Positions 11,155-20,740 of a stretch of DNA of 64,000 nt are shown in pieces. The notes beneath the pieces were generated by a model. It was given only the letters and a program-made list of their open reading frames with translations, was not told the origin of the DNA and did no database searches. This DNA comes from Polynucleobacter hallstattensis (GTDB taxonomy: Bacteria > Pseudomonadota > Gammaproteobacteria > Burkholderiales > Burkholderiaceae): NCBI RefSeq assembly GCF_018881835.1, contig NZ_JACVPO010000001.1, positions 682,001-746,000 of the forward strand. Direction: 5' to 3'. Positions within the stretch are counted from its first letter, which is position 1; every line of letters begins with the position of its first letter. The translations under genes were made by a program, and so were the position numbers.

Positions 11155-12704
11155 ACGCAACCTCCTGCCGCCAAACGAATGTGTTCTTGATCAGAAAAAT
11201 CAAATTTCTTGCCATTGATTTCTTGAGTAGACTCATGCCCTTTACCGGCAACCAAGACAACATCTTTAACATCGGCATGTCGTACCGCAGCCATAATAGC
11301 GGCCGCTCTATCAGGTAATACTTGTACATTCGAGAGGTCGCCTAACATACCAGCTTGAATCATGGCAATAATGGATGCTGGATCTTCAGATCTAGGGTTA
11401 TCGCTTGTAATCACAATATGATCGGCAAGCTCTTGCGCTACGCGACCCATTTGAGGACGCTTAGCTGAGTCTCGATCACCACCGCAACCAAAAATGCACC
11501 AGACTTTTCCATCGCGTTGATTTGCAATGGGGCGCAATGCATTCAATGCTTTAGTGAGGGCATCAGGTGTGTGTGCATAATCCACCACAATCAATGGACC
11601 CTCAGTTCTTTGTGTTTTATGCAAATGAATCAGTTCCATACGTCCTGGAACAGCACTTAGCTTGTTCATACGTTTAGAGGCGTCACTTGGGCTCATATCT
11701 TGAGCTAGCAGGACCGCCCAAACAGCAAGGCAATTACTGAGATTGAACTCACCTAAAACTGCAAGCTGAGCAGCACTAGAGCCTAAAGCATCGCAGCTAA
11801 ATTGAGACTCATAGCCAGAGGTCGTCAATACGATGTTTTCTGCGTGGACACGTTTCAGACGATCGCCAAATTTTTCAAATCTAGCAAATGCATTAATTCT
11901 TAAGGCATAGCCCCATACTTGAGGACCATCGCTAGCAAGGAGCTTCATCGCCAATTCTCGACCGAATGCATCATCAAAATTGATGATGGCATTTTCAAGT
12001 TGAGGTAACTTAAAGAGTTTTGCTTTTGCTTCGGCATACTCTCCCATCGTGCCGTGATAATCCAAGTGATCTTGAGTCAAATTGGTAAATACCGCGCTTC
12101 GTACATCCAAGCCAGTAATACGACCTTGATCTAATGCATGAGAAGAAATCTCTATAGCAAGATTTTGAGCGCCTGCATCAAGTAATTCTTTTAATTGGGT
12201 TTGCAATTGCGGTGCATCTGGCGTGGTGTAACCAGTCTGAATTAGTGCACCCGGAAACCCAGCCCCCAATGTGCCTAATACTGCAGTGCGATGATTCGGT
12301 TCATCCATTGCCTGCGCCAGCCACTGAGTAATACTAGTTTTTCCATTGGTACCTGTGACGCCGATGACATTGAGATTTTTGCTTGGGTAGTCATACCACT
12401 CCGCGCAGAGCTCTCCAGCTATAACTGATAAATTCTCAATAGCAAAACATTCTGGGCGGTCTAAGTATTCATTCGCAATGCCATCAGCAGGATCGAATAC
12501 CACTGCTGCTGCGCCATTTGCTAAGGCGGACGCAATATAGTCGCGACCATCCCGTAGGGCGCTACCATGACCAACAGCGTATGCGAAGAAGATGTCACCA
12601 GATTGAATTTGACGGCTATCCGCAGTCACTTTTGCATCTGCTGATGTGAGATCACGTAAATGTGAAACTAAGAGGTGGGGTTCAATGTAGACCATTGTCA
12701 TCAT
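11151..12704 (-). CDS. murE: UDP-MurNAc-L-Ala-D-Glu--meso-diaminopimelate ligase
   Basis: Adds the third stem-peptide residue. Seen: N-terminal TADSRQIQSGDIFFAY, P-loop GTNGKTSITQW near residue 116, SSHALDQGR, and the motif SDNPRSEDP near residue 420. DNPR is the signature of enzymes that select meso-diaminopimelate rather than lysine, so Gram-negative A1-gamma peptidoglycan is expected. 517 aa. The start overlaps the ftsI stop by four bases; a second ATG three bases downstream is an equally possible start. Confidence 0.97.
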   Translation of the reverse strand: MMTMVYIEPHLLVSHLRDLTSADAKVTADSRQIQSGDIFFAYAVGHGSALRDGRDYIASALANGAAAVVFDPADGIANEYLDRPECFAIENLSVIAGELCAEWYDYPSKNLNVIGVTGTNGKTSITQWLAQAMDEPNHRTAVLGTLGAGFPGALIQTGYTTPDAPQLQTQLKELLDAGAQNLAIEISSHALDQGRITGLDVRSAVFTNLTQDHLDYHGTMGEYAEAKAKLFKLPQLENAIINFDDAFGRELAMKLLASDGPQVWGYALRINAFARFEKFGDRLKRVHAENIVLTTSGYESQFSCDALGSSAAQLAVLGEFNLSNCLAVWAVLLAQDMSPSDASKRMNKLSAVPGRMELIHLHKTQRTEGPLIVVDYAHTPDALTKALNALRPIANQRDGKVWCIFGCGGDRDSAKRPQMGRVAQELADHIVITSDNPRSEDPASIIAMIQAGMLGDLSNVQVLPDRAAAIMAAVRHADVKDVVLVAGKGHESTQEINGKKFDFSDQEHIRLAAGGCV

Positions 12705-14473
12705 CTTTTTAAAACCGCTGCATTTGTTTTGACTGCAGCAATCTGAATTTCTGTAGGATTTTTATCCTGCAGCGTCATCTGCTTAACATTGCTATCTGGC
12801 AATACATTCAAAGTACGCAGGGTCTCACTCACAATAGTGGAGAAGACTGGTGCAGCAACATCGCCACCATAATGACTGCCACCAGTCGGCTCATCAATCA
12901 TGACGGCAACTACAATGCGAGGGGCGCTAATCGGCGCTAAGCCTGCAAAGTAAGCGCGGTATTTATTGCCGTAGCCCTTACCTACTAATTTATGCGCTGT
13001 ACCTGTTTTTCCACCAACTCGATAACCTTCAGCTTGCGCTTTTATGGCAGTACCTCCGGGCTCAGTTACTGACTCCATCATGCTGCGCATCTCAATGGCT
13101 GTCTTAGCAGAAATAACATGTGTACCAGGCTTAAAGTCTGGACTTCGCTCAATCGTGAGGGGTACTAAGTCGCCATCACGCGCAAAAATAGTGTAGGCGC
13201 GAGCAACTTGGAAGAGTGAACCTGAAATACCATAACCAAATGCAATTCGTGCCTGATCTGTTGGCATCCATTTCTTATAAGGATGGACCGTACCAGCTAC
13301 AGCTCCAGGGAAGCCAATCTTCGGCGCCTGACCCAAACCAACGGATGTATAAAAATTCCACATCTCTTCGGCAGTTAGATTGTTAATAGCAATTTTGGCC
13401 GTACCAATATTGCTAGATTTTTGAATAATCTGAGAAATAGTTAAGTTGCTGTAAGGGTGGGTATCCGTAATCGGTTTGGGGCCCACCAAGTATTTAGCAC
13501 CAATCACTATATTGGTATTAGGCGTGATGACACCCTTCTCCAAAGCAATCGCTACAGTTAACGGTTTTATTGTTGAGCCAGGCTCAAAGGTGTCAGTTAA
13601 AACGCGATTACGTAACTGCTCACCCGTTAACTTCTTTCGATCGTTTGGGTTATAGCTTGGGTAATTTGCTAAAGCCAGAATTTCGCCGGTTTGCGTATCT
13701 AAGACAACGGCACCACCAGCACTCGCACGGTGCTGCTCAACTGCATTTTTAACAGCGTTATAAGCCAGAAACTGAATCTTACTGTCAATAGAAAGTTGCA
13801 GATCTTTGCCATTCTGCGGTAACTGCAAAATTGCAACATCTTCAACAACACGACCTAGGCGATCAACAACTACTCGACGAGCGCCTGGGTGCCCAGCCAA
13901 TTCTTTTTCTCTTGAAAGTTCCATGCCCTCTTGGCCACGATCTTCCACGTTTGTAAAGCCAACAACGTGCGCCATCGCCTCACCTTCTGGGTAAAAGCGA
14001 CGGTATTCATTATTCAAGCCAATCCCTGGAATTTCTAATTCCTTAATCTTTTGCGCAACTACTGGATCTACTTGGCGCTTCAGAAAAATCTGCTTACGAT
14101 CCTCTTTTAACTTTCTACGTAATTCAGATTCGCTTAACTGCAAAAGTTTTGCTAACTTCTGAACCTTATCCGCAGCTAAATCATCGGGCACAGTATCGTT
14201 ATAAGCGATCACTGACTTTGCCTCTAAGCTCGTAGCAATCACCTGGCCATTGCGATCCAATATCTTTCCACGGGAAGCGGGTAATTCCAATTCACGCTGC
14301 GTACCACGTACACCTTTGGCTTCATAAAAAGCATTTCCCGGACCCTGAATCCAAAATGCGCGGATTAGCAACAGCATGAATACAAAGAACAACATGAACA
14401 GCATGAGGCGTGACCGCCACATTGGCAGACGTAATACTAGATTGGGTGTGGTTGAAAAACCTACAGTCCTCAT
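12701..14473 (-). CDS. ftsI: Septal peptidoglycan transpeptidase FtsI (PBP3)
   Basis: Class B penicillin-binding protein that cross-links septal wall with FtsW. Seen: a single N-terminal membrane anchor (about residues 21-42, LMLFMLFFVFMLLLIRAFW), PBP dimerisation domain, then the transpeptidase with SxxK serine motif GSTIKP, SSN motif (QKSSNIGTAK) and KTG motif (GGKTGTAHK). 590 aa is typical. Overlaps ftsL and murE by four bases each. Confidence 0.97.
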   Translation of the reverse strand: MRTVGFSTTPNLVLRLPMWRSRLMLFMLFFVFMLLLIRAFWIQGPGNAFYEAKGVRGTQRELELPASRGKILDRNGQVIATSLEAKSVIAYNDTVPDDLAADKVQKLAKLLQLSESELRRKLKEDRKQIFLKRQVDPVVAQKIKELEIPGIGLNNEYRRFYPEGEAMAHVVGFTNVEDRGQEGMELSREKELAGHPGARRVVVDRLGRVVEDVAILQLPQNGKDLQLSIDSKIQFLAYNAVKNAVEQHRASAGGAVVLDTQTGEILALANYPSYNPNDRKKLTGEQLRNRVLTDTFEPGSTIKPLTVAIALEKGVITPNTNIVIGAKYLVGPKPITDTHPYSNLTISQIIQKSSNIGTAKIAINNLTAEEMWNFYTSVGLGQAPKIGFPGAVAGTVHPYKKWMPTDQARIAFGYGISGSLFQVARAYTIFARDGDLVPLTIERSPDFKPGTHVISAKTAIEMRSMMESVTEPGGTAIKAQAEGYRVGGKTGTAHKLVGKGYGNKYRAYFAGLAPISAPRIVVAVMIDEPTGGSHYGGDVAAPVFSTIVSETLRTLNVLPDSNVKQMTLQDKNPTEIQIAAVKTNAAVLKR

Positions 14474-14736
14474 CTAGCTTCCTTTAAGTACAAAGTACGC
14501 TCTGGAGATATGGGAGCCATGTGCAACTGATTGCGAGCAACATCGCGAATTCGTGCGGACTTCGAGAGATTGCGCTGCTCATACTCCAAGCGTAGCCAGT
14601 CTTGATTGAGTTTGCGCTCCTCGATTTGCGCGCGATCTAAGGAAATAAATAATTTACGTGCACGTTGCTGTGCTGCTACCAAAGATAGTGCGCAAACTAA
14701 TAGCAGCACTAGTAAGGTAAGCGTAGCGCGATTCAA
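14470..14736 (-). CDS. ftsL: Cell division protein FtsL
   Basis: Small bitopic divisome protein that pairs with FtsB and FtsQ and activates FtsWI. Seen: a membrane segment at residues 4-20 ([20 protein letters not shown]) and a periplasmic, coiled-coil-like region with [24 protein letters not shown], the typical FtsL ending before ftsI. 88 aa. The start is a TTG whose bases overlap the rsmH stop (TTGA); no ATG is available near, so translation probably depends on coupling to rsmH. Confidence 0.93.
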   Translation of the reverse strand: MNRATLTLLVLLLVCALSLVAAQQRARKLFISLDRAQIEERKLNQDWLRLEYEQRNLSKSARIRDVARNQLHMAPISPERTLYLKEAR

Positions 14737-15683
14737 GCCAACGCTCCTGTACGTTTTTCAGCAATACGCATAATGGCAGAACGAGCACGGGGGTTCTCTC
14801 GAACTTCCTCATCGCTTGGCTTAACGCGTCCAATAATTTCTAGAGCACTCTGAGGTAAATCTCGATCACGGACAGGCAATCCCCGAGGTACTTCAAACTT
14901 AGCGTGTGATTGTAGGAACTGCTTCACAATCCGGTCTTCGAGAGAATGAAAGCTAATCACTGCTAAGCGCGCGCCTGGCTTCAATAAAATGAGCGCTGCT
15001 TTTAATCCAAGCTCCAAATCTTCTAACTCACGATTAATAAAAATGCGGAGCGCTTGGAAAGTACGAGTCGCAGGATCTTGACCAACTTCTCTGGTACGAA
15101 CCACGCTGGCTACTAGGCCCGCTAATTGCAAGGTTGTTTTTGGAGATAAGCCTTCTTCTCGCTTTGCCACAATGGCTTTAGCAATCTGAAATGCAAAACG
15201 TTCCTCACCGTAAGTCTTAATCACGCGAGTGATGTCCTCTTGTGATGCTTGCTCCAACCACTCCGCTGCTGTTAGGCCCTGGTCTGTGTTCATGCGCATA
15301 TCGAGCGGACCATCCTTGCGAAAGGAGAACCCACGATGTGCTTCGTCCACTTGTGGAGAGCTGATACCGAGATCCAACAGAATTCCATCGACGGATTCTG
15401 GATCTGCGTACTGATCCATCTGAGCAAAACTGTCGTGCACGATGCGTAAACGAGAGTCCTTGATTTTTTCCGCTACTGCGATCGCATCTAAATCCTTGTC
15501 GAAAGAAATCATTCGCGCATTCGTAGGAAGTTGCGTTAGCAGGGCTTGAGTATGACCACCGCGCCCAAAAGTTCCATCGATTAAGAGTAGATTTTTTGAA
15601 GTTACAGAAGAGGTGATGAGTGGTCCACTGACCAGCGCCGTCACCGCCTCGGCCAGCAATACTGGGCGATGAGTTATGTTCAT
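14733..15683 (-). CDS. rsmH: 16S rRNA (cytosine(1402)-N(4))-methyltransferase RsmH
   Basis: SAM-dependent methylase of C1402 in the ribosomal P site (old name MraW). Seen: N-terminal [13 protein letters not shown] motif [30 protein letters not shown] with PLDMRM, and the C-terminal [13 protein letters not shown] and PRARSAIMR motifs. 316 aa, family length. It starts 12 bases after mraZ, the standard second gene of the dcw cluster. Confidence 0.97.
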   Translation of the reverse strand: MNITHRPVLLAEAVTALVSGPLITSSVTSKNLLLIDGTFGRGGHTQALLTQLPTNARMISFDKDLDAIAVAEKIKDSRLRIVHDSFAQMDQYADPESVDGILLDLGISSPQVDEAHRGFSFRKDGPLDMRMNTDQGLTAAEWLEQASQEDITRVIKTYGEERFAFQIAKAIVAKREEGLSPKTTLQLAGLVASVVRTREVGQDPATRTFQALRIFINRELEDLELGLKAALILLKPGARLAVISFHSLEDRIVKQFLQSHAKFEVPRGLPVRDRDLPQSALEIIGRVKPSDEEVRENPRARSAIMRIAEKRTGALA

Positions 15684-15695
15684 GGCACCCTGTCA

Positions 15696-16127
15696 TCAAA
15701 AATTAAATTGCTTCAGGGCTTCAGGCATACCTTGTGCAATGGCAGCCTGTTCTTTTGCAGCGTAAGTAGCGGCGTCCCACAACTCTAGATGACTGCCCAT
15801 ACCGAGCAGCATCACTTCTTTTTCAATACCAGCAGCTGATCGCAACTCTGGGCTCACCAATATTCTTCCGGCGCTGTCCAAATCGATCTCTGCAGCATTA
15901 CCAAGGAAAATGCGACGCCACCAATGAGCATCCATCGGCAATTGCGCTACACGTGAACGAAAGGTTTCCCACTCAGGTCGGGGGAAGAGCAATAGGCATC
16001 CGTCAGGGTGTTTTGTGAGCGTAATTCGGCCCTCACCTTGAACTAACAAGGCGTCACGATGCTTTGCCGGCACAGACATGCGGCCTTTTGCATCTAAATT
16101 GAGAGCTGACGCACCTTGAAACACCAT
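15696..16127 (-). CDS. mraZ: Transcriptional regulator MraZ
   Basis: Ring-forming AbrB-type DNA-binding protein that represses its own dcw promoter in the species studied. Seen: two tandem SpoVT/AbrB-like repeats, [15 protein letters not shown] (about residues 10-24) and [14 protein letters not shown] (about 81-94). 143 aa, usual length. First gene of the cluster; directly upstream sit three TGGG-type boxes spaced as MraZ targets, so autoregulation is likely. The ATG at 16127 follows a GTGGGG stretch that serves as both ribosome site and last box. Confidence 0.97.
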   Translation of the reverse strand: MVFQGASALNLDAKGRMSVPAKHRDALLVQGEGRITLTKHPDGCLLLFPRPEWETFRSRVAQLPMDAHWWRRIFLGNAAEIDLDSAGRILVSPELRSAAGIEKEVMLLGMGSHLELWDAATYAAKEQAAIAQGMPEALKQFNF

Positions 16128-16130
16128 TTA

Positions 16131-16155
16131 CCCCACTTTTTCACACTTCCTCCCA
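16131..16155 (-). promoter_or_regulatory. Three MraZ-binding boxes in front of mraZ
   Basis: Read on the minus strand this is TGGGA-N5-TGTGA-N5-TGGGG, an exact 10-base period. MraZ binds direct TGGGN repeats separated by five bases in E. coli; boxes one and three match and the middle one has one change. The first box overlaps the last base of the -10 hexamer and the last box ends four bases before the mraZ start codon, so binding could block both polymerase and ribosome. Confidence 0.85.
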
Positions 16156-16183
16156 CTTTAGAGGATCGTAATAAGAGGGTCAA
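16155..16183 (-). promoter_or_regulatory. Predicted sigma70 promoter of the dcw cluster
   Basis: Minus strand: -35 TTGACC (16183-16178), 17-base spacer, -10 TAAAGT (16160-16155). Start of transcription is expected near 16148, leaving a leader of about 20 bases before mraZ. The -10 abuts the MraZ boxes, the arrangement expected of a self-repressed promoter. Confidence 0.7.
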
Positions 16184-16202
16184 GTGTTTTTGGCTTATTT
16201 TT

Positions 16203-16216
16203 TAGGAAATTTCCTA
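16203..16216. promoter_or_regulatory. Perfect 14-base palindrome upstream of the mraZ promoter
   Basis: TAGGAAATTTCCTA reads the same on both strands. Its centre lies about 60 bases upstream of the predicted mraZ transcription start, a usual position for an activator site. No T-run follows, so it is unlikely to be a terminator. The binding protein is unknown. Confidence 0.4.
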
Positions 16217-16342
16217 GTGATTACAAACACTTAGCGTGATATGTTGATAAAATGGTGCTGATAAAAATGCTACTTGAAACAATGGCTTGGAAAATATACT
16301 TAAGAATAGGTCTTAGCTATTTAGCCTAATAATAGGTCAATA

Positions 16343-16362
16343 TACTGTATTAATGAACAGTA
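16343..16362. promoter_or_regulatory. LexA-like SOS box between coq7 and mraZ
   Basis: TACTGT-N8-ACAGTA, a full match to the CTGT-N8-ACAG LexA motif of beta- and gammaproteobacteria including both flanking TA bases. On the minus strand it overlaps a possible upstream promoter (TTCATT at 16357-16352, 17-base spacer, TATTAT at 16334-16329) pointing at mraZ. The surrounding 270 bases are AT-rich with no convincing gene. Confidence 0.55.
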
Positions 16363-16398
16363 CTCTAAAGAAAAATATCCGAAATAATTAATTTAGAA

Positions 16399-17028
16399 CT
16401 AGATTTTGTAAGCAGTGCTTGTCATCACTTTAGACATTGCCTGCATTAGATTCTGAATGGGCTTTGGTAAGACCACTCCACCAGCCAAAATTGCAGCCTG
16501 TCCATGCTCAATTTCATCGATGCGCATTTGGTCAACAATTGCACGAGAACGCTCATCTTCTGCAGGCAATTTTTCGAGATGACTTTCGAGGTGATTCTCT
16601 ACCTGCTTTTCTGTTTCAGCAACAAATCCCAGACTCCACTTGTCGCCCGCTAAGCCAGCAGCCAAGCCGATTGCAAAGGATCCTGCATACCAAATTGGAT
16701 TAAGATAACTGGTGTGTGAGCCCAACTCTTGGAGGCGTGTTTCGCACCAAGCCAAATGATCCATTTCTTCTTGACCAGAGTCATCCAACATCTGCCGAAT
16801 TTCAGGGTTGCGAGCTACTAATTTTTGAGCCTGATAAAGAGCTTGGGCACAGACCTCACCCACATGGTTCACGCGCATTAATCCAGCCGCATGTTCTCGC
16901 TCATTGGCATCCAATAATCCGCCTGATGGGGTATTTGAACCAGGCATTGGACGATGGGCATGAGCGCCCCCGACTACCGAACGTAGGGCTGTATCAAACT
17001 CAGTAATGAAGCGATCGATTAGTGCCAT
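16399..17028 (-). CDS. coq7: 2-polyprenyl-3-methyl-6-methoxy-1,4-benzoquinone monooxygenase (Coq7/UbiF-type)
   Basis: Di-iron hydroxylase of ubiquinone synthesis, membrane-associated. Seen: a ferritin-like four-helix set of metal ligands, namely [33 protein letters not shown] and DEIEHGQAA, giving the paired E/ExxH pattern. 209 aa matches bacterial Coq7. It lies upstream of the dcw cluster on the same strand but is separated by about 270 bases with its own regulatory signals, so co-transcription is doubtful. bioB lies 12 bases upstream on the same strand. Confidence 0.94.
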   Translation of the reverse strand: MALIDRFITEFDTALRSVVGGAHAHRPMPGSNTPSGGLLDANEREHAAGLMRVNHVGEVCAQALYQAQKLVARNPEIRQMLDDSGQEEMDHLAWCETRLQELGSHTSYLNPIWYAGSFAIGLAAGLAGDKWSLGFVAETEKQVENHLESHLEKLPAEDERSRAIVDQMRIDEIEHGQAAILAGGVVLPKPIQNLMQAMSKVMTSTAYKI

Positions 17029-17040
17029 AAGCCTTAGAAA

Positions 17041-18078
17041 CTAGACTAAAACCTCTGTTTTCCTACTCTGCTTAGTCTTCAAACCTAGTTCAGCCAATAG
17101 CTCGCGGTCTTGTTCTGCCTCAGGATTACCGGTAGTAAGTAGTTGCTCACCATAGAAAATCGAATTGGCGCCAGCCTGAAAACACATGGCCTGAACTGCC
17201 CTACCTAACTCCTGACGTCCAGCTGAGAGACGCACACGTGCACGCGGCATAGTGATGCGAGCTACAGCAATAGTCCTGACAAATTCAAGGGGATCCAAGG
17301 GCTTCTGATCTGCCAAAGGGGTTCCCGCTACTGGAACCAAATGGTTAATAGGGACTGACTCTGGATACGGACTTAAATTAGCCAAACGTGCCAAGAAGGC
17401 TGCACGTTGTTCACGGGACTCACCCATACCCACAATACCGCCACAACACACCGACATACCAGCGGCACGCACATTAGAAATCGTATCCAAACGGTCTTGA
17501 TAACCCCGCGTAGAGATAACTGAGCGATAGAAGTCCTCGCTGGTATCCAGGTTGTGGTTGTAAAAATCTAAACCTGCCTCTTGGAGGGCTTGAGCCTGAT
17601 TGGGCTCCAGCATCCCCAGAGTCGCGCAGGTTTCAAGACCCAAGGCCTTGACGCCCTTAATCATGGCAGCGACTTTTTCAATATCGCGATCTTTAGGCTC
17701 CCGCCAAGCAGCACCCATGCAAAAACGGTTTGATCCGGCAGCTTTGGCAGCTTTGGCAGCCTCAAGCACCTCGTCTAAATCCATCAACTTGTTCGCCTTG
17801 ACGTCGGTGTCATATCGGGCAGCCTGGGGACAATACCCACAATCCTCTGGGCAGCCGCCAGTCTTAATTGACAAAAGCGTAGCTAATTCCACATCACCAT
17901 CAGGGAAGTGGGCACGATGTGTCTCTTGTGCCCTGAACATCAAATCGCTCAATGGAAGGGCAAATAGAGCCTCAACCTGAGCTACTGACCAAGCACCCAA
18001 AGCGTCAAGCTCTTTATGCAAATCCTTTTGAGACTTGACTTGGGTGAGGGGTTTTTCAATAGTTTGGGTGGCCTGCAT
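17041..18078 (-). CDS. bioB: Biotin synthase
   Basis: Radical SAM enzyme inserting sulphur into dethiobiotin, the last step of biotin synthesis. Seen: the CxxxCxxC cluster motif in [12 protein letters not shown] (about residues 75-86), the second-cluster region [12 protein letters not shown], and the biotin synthase motif YNHNLDTS. 345 aa, usual length. Divergent from bioA with 89 bases between; no clear BirA-type operator was recognised there. Confidence 0.97.
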   Translation of the reverse strand: MQATQTIEKPLTQVKSQKDLHKELDALGAWSVAQVEALFALPLSDLMFRAQETHRAHFPDGDVELATLLSIKTGGCPEDCGYCPQAARYDTDVKANKLMDLDEVLEAAKAAKAAGSNRFCMGAAWREPKDRDIEKVAAMIKGVKALGLETCATLGMLEPNQAQALQEAGLDFYNHNLDTSEDFYRSVISTRGYQDRLDTISNVRAAGMSVCCGGIVGMGESREQRAAFLARLANLSPYPESVPINHLVPVAGTPLADQKPLDPLEFVRTIAVARITMPRARVRLSAGRQELGRAVQAMCFQAGANSIFYGEQLLTTGNPEAEQDRELLAELGLKTKQSRKTEVLV

Positions 18079-18167
18079 GGTCGAATTCCAGAAAATAGAT
18101 CAATTCAAGGCATAAACATAACAGATACAGGCCTTAATTAGGAAAAACTAGTGGTCAAATACCAAAC

Positions 18168-19514
18168 ATGAAGCTTATTTCTGATCGAAATCAAACCTCT
18201 CTGGTTGATCGCAGCCTAGATGCCGTTTGGCATCCCTGCACTCAGATGAAGCATCACGAGTCATTGCCATTAATTGCCATTACTAAAGGTAAGGACGCTT
18301 GGCTCTTCGATGACCAGGGCAATACTCTCCTAGATTGCATTAGCTCCTGGTGGACTAATCTATTTGGCCACTCCAATCCGCGCATCAACCAAGCCATTAC
18401 GAGTCAACTTGAAAAAATTGAGCATGTCATGCTCGCCGGATTTACCCACCCTCCTGTTGTGGAGCTATCCGAGAAACTATCCGCTTTAACTCAAGGCCAT
18501 TTGGGTCACGTATTTTTTGCATCCGATGGTGCATCTGCAGTAGAGATTGCTTTGAAGATGAGTCATCACTACTGGCGACTAAATCATCAGCCACAAAAGA
18601 AAAAATTTGTCTGCCTAGAAAATGGCTACCATGGTGAAACTTTAGGTGCCTTAGCGGTGACCGACGTTGCAATTTTTCGAGAAGCATATGGATCGCTATT
18701 GCAAGATGTTTTTACCGTACCTTCACCCGATGCGCGAAAAGCGCAGCCTGGTGAAAGTTCTGATGACGTTGCCATGCGGGCAGCAGAAAAATTAGAAGCG
18801 TTACTGAAGGCCGAGCATCACAGTATCGCAGCGATCATTATTGAACCACTCGTTCAATGCGCCGGGCAAATGGCAATGTACTCTCCTGAATATTTGCGCT
18901 TAGCAAGATCGCTCTGTGATCGTTACAACATTCACTTGATTGCTGATGAGATTGCAGTGGGCTGTGGTCGATCAGGAAAGTTTTTTGCTTGTGAGTATGC
19001 GGAAATTTGGCCAGACTTCTTGACGCTTTCTAAAGGTATCAGTGGTGGATATCTACCGTTGTCACTCTCGATGACGACTGACAAAATTTATCACGCCTTT
19101 TATGGCGATCAACTGCAACAAGGTTTCTTACATTCACATTCATACACAGGTAACCCATTAGCATGCGCAGCTGCCCTCGCTTGCTTAGAAATCTTCGAAA
19201 CTGAATCTGTTCTTGAAAAAAATATTGAGCGTAGCAAAGATCTCGCTAGCGCATTTGCTTGGGCAAAAGTAGATCTTCGCATCGAACATTGGCGTCAGCA
19301 GGGCATGATCCTGGCATTTGATGTCAAACCTGAATTACTCCAGCGTAAAAATACTTTTTCACGAGAGATGTTTTCAGCAGGGATGATAGAAGGCATTCTC
19401 ATCCGGCCAATTGGCAATACGATTTATGTCATGCCGCCGTACATTCTATCTACCGAAGAAGCGATGCAAATGGGCGCTTCTGTACAGCGTGCCCTAAATC
19501 AGGTCCTTCTATGA
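18168..19514 (+). CDS. bioA: Adenosylmethionine--8-amino-7-oxononanoate aminotransferase
   Basis: PLP enzyme converting KAPA to DAPA with SAM as amino donor. Seen: N-terminal VWHPCTQM typical of BioA, the CISSWWTNLFGHSNP motif, IADEIAVGCGRSGKFFACE, and PLP lysine K289 in LSKGISGGYLPLS. 448 aa. First gene of bioA-bioF-bioD; its stop overlaps the bioF start by four bases. The family often reads DEIATGFGRTG here, so the CG variant is a small difference. Confidence 0.96.
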   Translation: MKLISDRNQTSLVDRSLDAVWHPCTQMKHHESLPLIAITKGKDAWLFDDQGNTLLDCISSWWTNLFGHSNPRINQAITSQLEKIEHVMLAGFTHPPVVELSEKLSALTQGHLGHVFFASDGASAVEIALKMSHHYWRLNHQPQKKKFVCLENGYHGETLGALAVTDVAIFREAYGSLLQDVFTVPSPDARKAQPGESSDDVAMRAAEKLEALLKAEHHSIAAIIIEPLVQCAGQMAMYSPEYLRLARSLCDRYNIHLIADEIAVGCGRSGKFFACEYAEIWPDFLTLSKGISGGYLPLSLSMTTDKIYHAFYGDQLQQGFLHSHSYTGNPLACAAALACLEIFETESVLEKNIERSKDLASAFAWAKVDLRIEHWRQQGMILAFDVKPELLQRKNTFSREMFSAGMIEGILIRPIGNTIYVMPPYILSTEEAMQMGASVQRALNQVLL

Positions 19515-20740
19515 GCGCCTACTTTAAAGCTCGCGATATGGCAGCGCATCAGATTACCGATTTAGATACGCAGTTGCTCAGACGTACATTGCGCACCACC
19601 ACGTCACCCTGCGATACCAAGGCTCGGGTTGACCAACGAGAACTCAAAGCGTTTTGTAGTAACGACTACTTAGGCCTAGCCAATCATCCTGAATTAGTTT
19701 CTGCGCTTGCAGAAGGTGCAAAACGATATGGGGTTGGAAGCGGAGCATCACACTTAATCAGTGGCCATAGCGTTGCGCATGACTTACTTGAAAAAAAATT
19801 AGCAGCTTGTGAGAGTAAATACATTCCCGATGCGAGAGCATTGTTTTTTAGCACTGGCTATCTTGCAAACATCAATGCTATTACCGGTCTAAGTAAACTT
19901 GCCAATCAAGGTGAAGTCAGTATTTATTCGGCCAAACTCAATCATGCTTCTTTGATTGATGGTGTTCGTCTAGCAAGCTCACAAACTAAAGCCAAAGTGA
20001 CTTTGTTTGATCACCAAAATCTCGATTTTCTAGAAGAGGTATTACAGCAAGATACGCACCCACTCAAATTGATTGTAGTCGATGGCGTCTTCAGCATGGA
20101 TGGGGATATCGCGCCGGTAAAAAATTTACTCGATCTTGCCGAACAATATGATGCGCTACTGATGGTAGATGATGCGCATGGTTTTGGCGTGCTTGGTGAA
20201 CATGGCCATGGCATTCTGGAGCAATCAGACGTACATTCAGAAAGAATCATTTACATTGGCACGCTTGGCAAAGCAGCTGGCGTTAGCGGTGCATTTATTT
20301 GCGCAGCCTCACCATTTATCGAATGGCTCATCCAAAAAGGGCGTCCCTATATTTACAGCACTGCTACGCCGCCTGCGATTGCGCATACCCTACTTACCAG
20401 TTTGGAGCTAATCGAAGGTAAGGAAGGTATTGCGCGTCGCAAACAATTAAATCAACTGATTCAAATTTGGCGTGATGAAATGACTTTCCAAAGCTGGGAA
20501 AAAACGCCTTCATCAACCCCAATTCACCCTGTGATCTTAGGAAGTAACGCTATTGCTTTGGCAGCTGCCAAGCTCTTAGATGAAGCAGGTTATTGGATCC
20601 CAGCAATTCGGCCACCTACCGTTCCCGTTGGTAGCTCTCGTCTACGTATTACTTTTTCTGCAAACCATAGTGTTGATGACTTGCGCGAACTGATAAAGAC
20701 ATTGCAAGTGATTGAGCAAGAAGTAAAAAGCAATTTATGA
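19511..20740 (+). CDS. bioF: 8-amino-7-oxononanoate synthase
   Basis: PLP-dependent condensation of pimeloyl thioester with L-alanine to KAPA. Seen: FCSNDYLGLANHPE, GVGSGASHLISGH, the DDAHGFGVLGEHGHG motif, and catalytic lysine K254 in GTLGKAAGVSGAF. 409 aa, about 25 longer than the E. coli enzyme at the N-terminus. Overlaps bioA and bioD by four bases each. No bioC or bioH is in the window, so pimeloyl supply is encoded elsewhere. Confidence 0.95.
   Translation: MSAYFKARDMAAHQITDLDTQLLRRTLRTTTSPCDTKARVDQRELKAFCSNDYLGLANHPELVSALAEGAKRYGVGSGASHLISGHSVAHDLLEKKLAACESKYIPDARALFFSTGYLANINAITGLSKLANQGEVSIYSAKLNHASLIDGVRLASSQTKAKVTLFDHQNLDFLEEVLQQDTHPLKLIVVDGVFSMDGDIAPVKNLLDLAEQYDALLMVDDAHGFGVLGEHGHGILEQSDVHSERIIYIGTLGKAAGVSGAFICAASPFIEWLIQKGRPYIYSTATPPAIAHTLLTSLELIEGKEGIARRKQLNQLIQIWRDEMTFQSWEKTPSSTPIHPVILGSNAIALAAAKLLDEAGYWIPAIRPPTVPVGSSRLRITFSANHSVDDLRELIKTLQVIEQEVKSNL

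Noticed and set aside
15217..15699. 160-codon ORF on the minus strand within rsmH
   Set aside because: Shifted frame of rsmH; low-complexity composition and no family match, while rsmH has all its motifs.
16252..16329. 25-codon plus-strand ORF in the coq7-mraZ gap close to the LexA-like box (possible SOS peptide)
   Set aside because: It lies upstream of, not downstream of, a plausible plus-strand LexA-controlled start, has no ribosome site, and is short enough to occur by chance in AT-rich DNA.
18079..18167. BirA-type operator between bioB and bioA
   Set aside because: No long inverted repeat like the known BirA site; only AT-rich sequence without a convincing palindrome.
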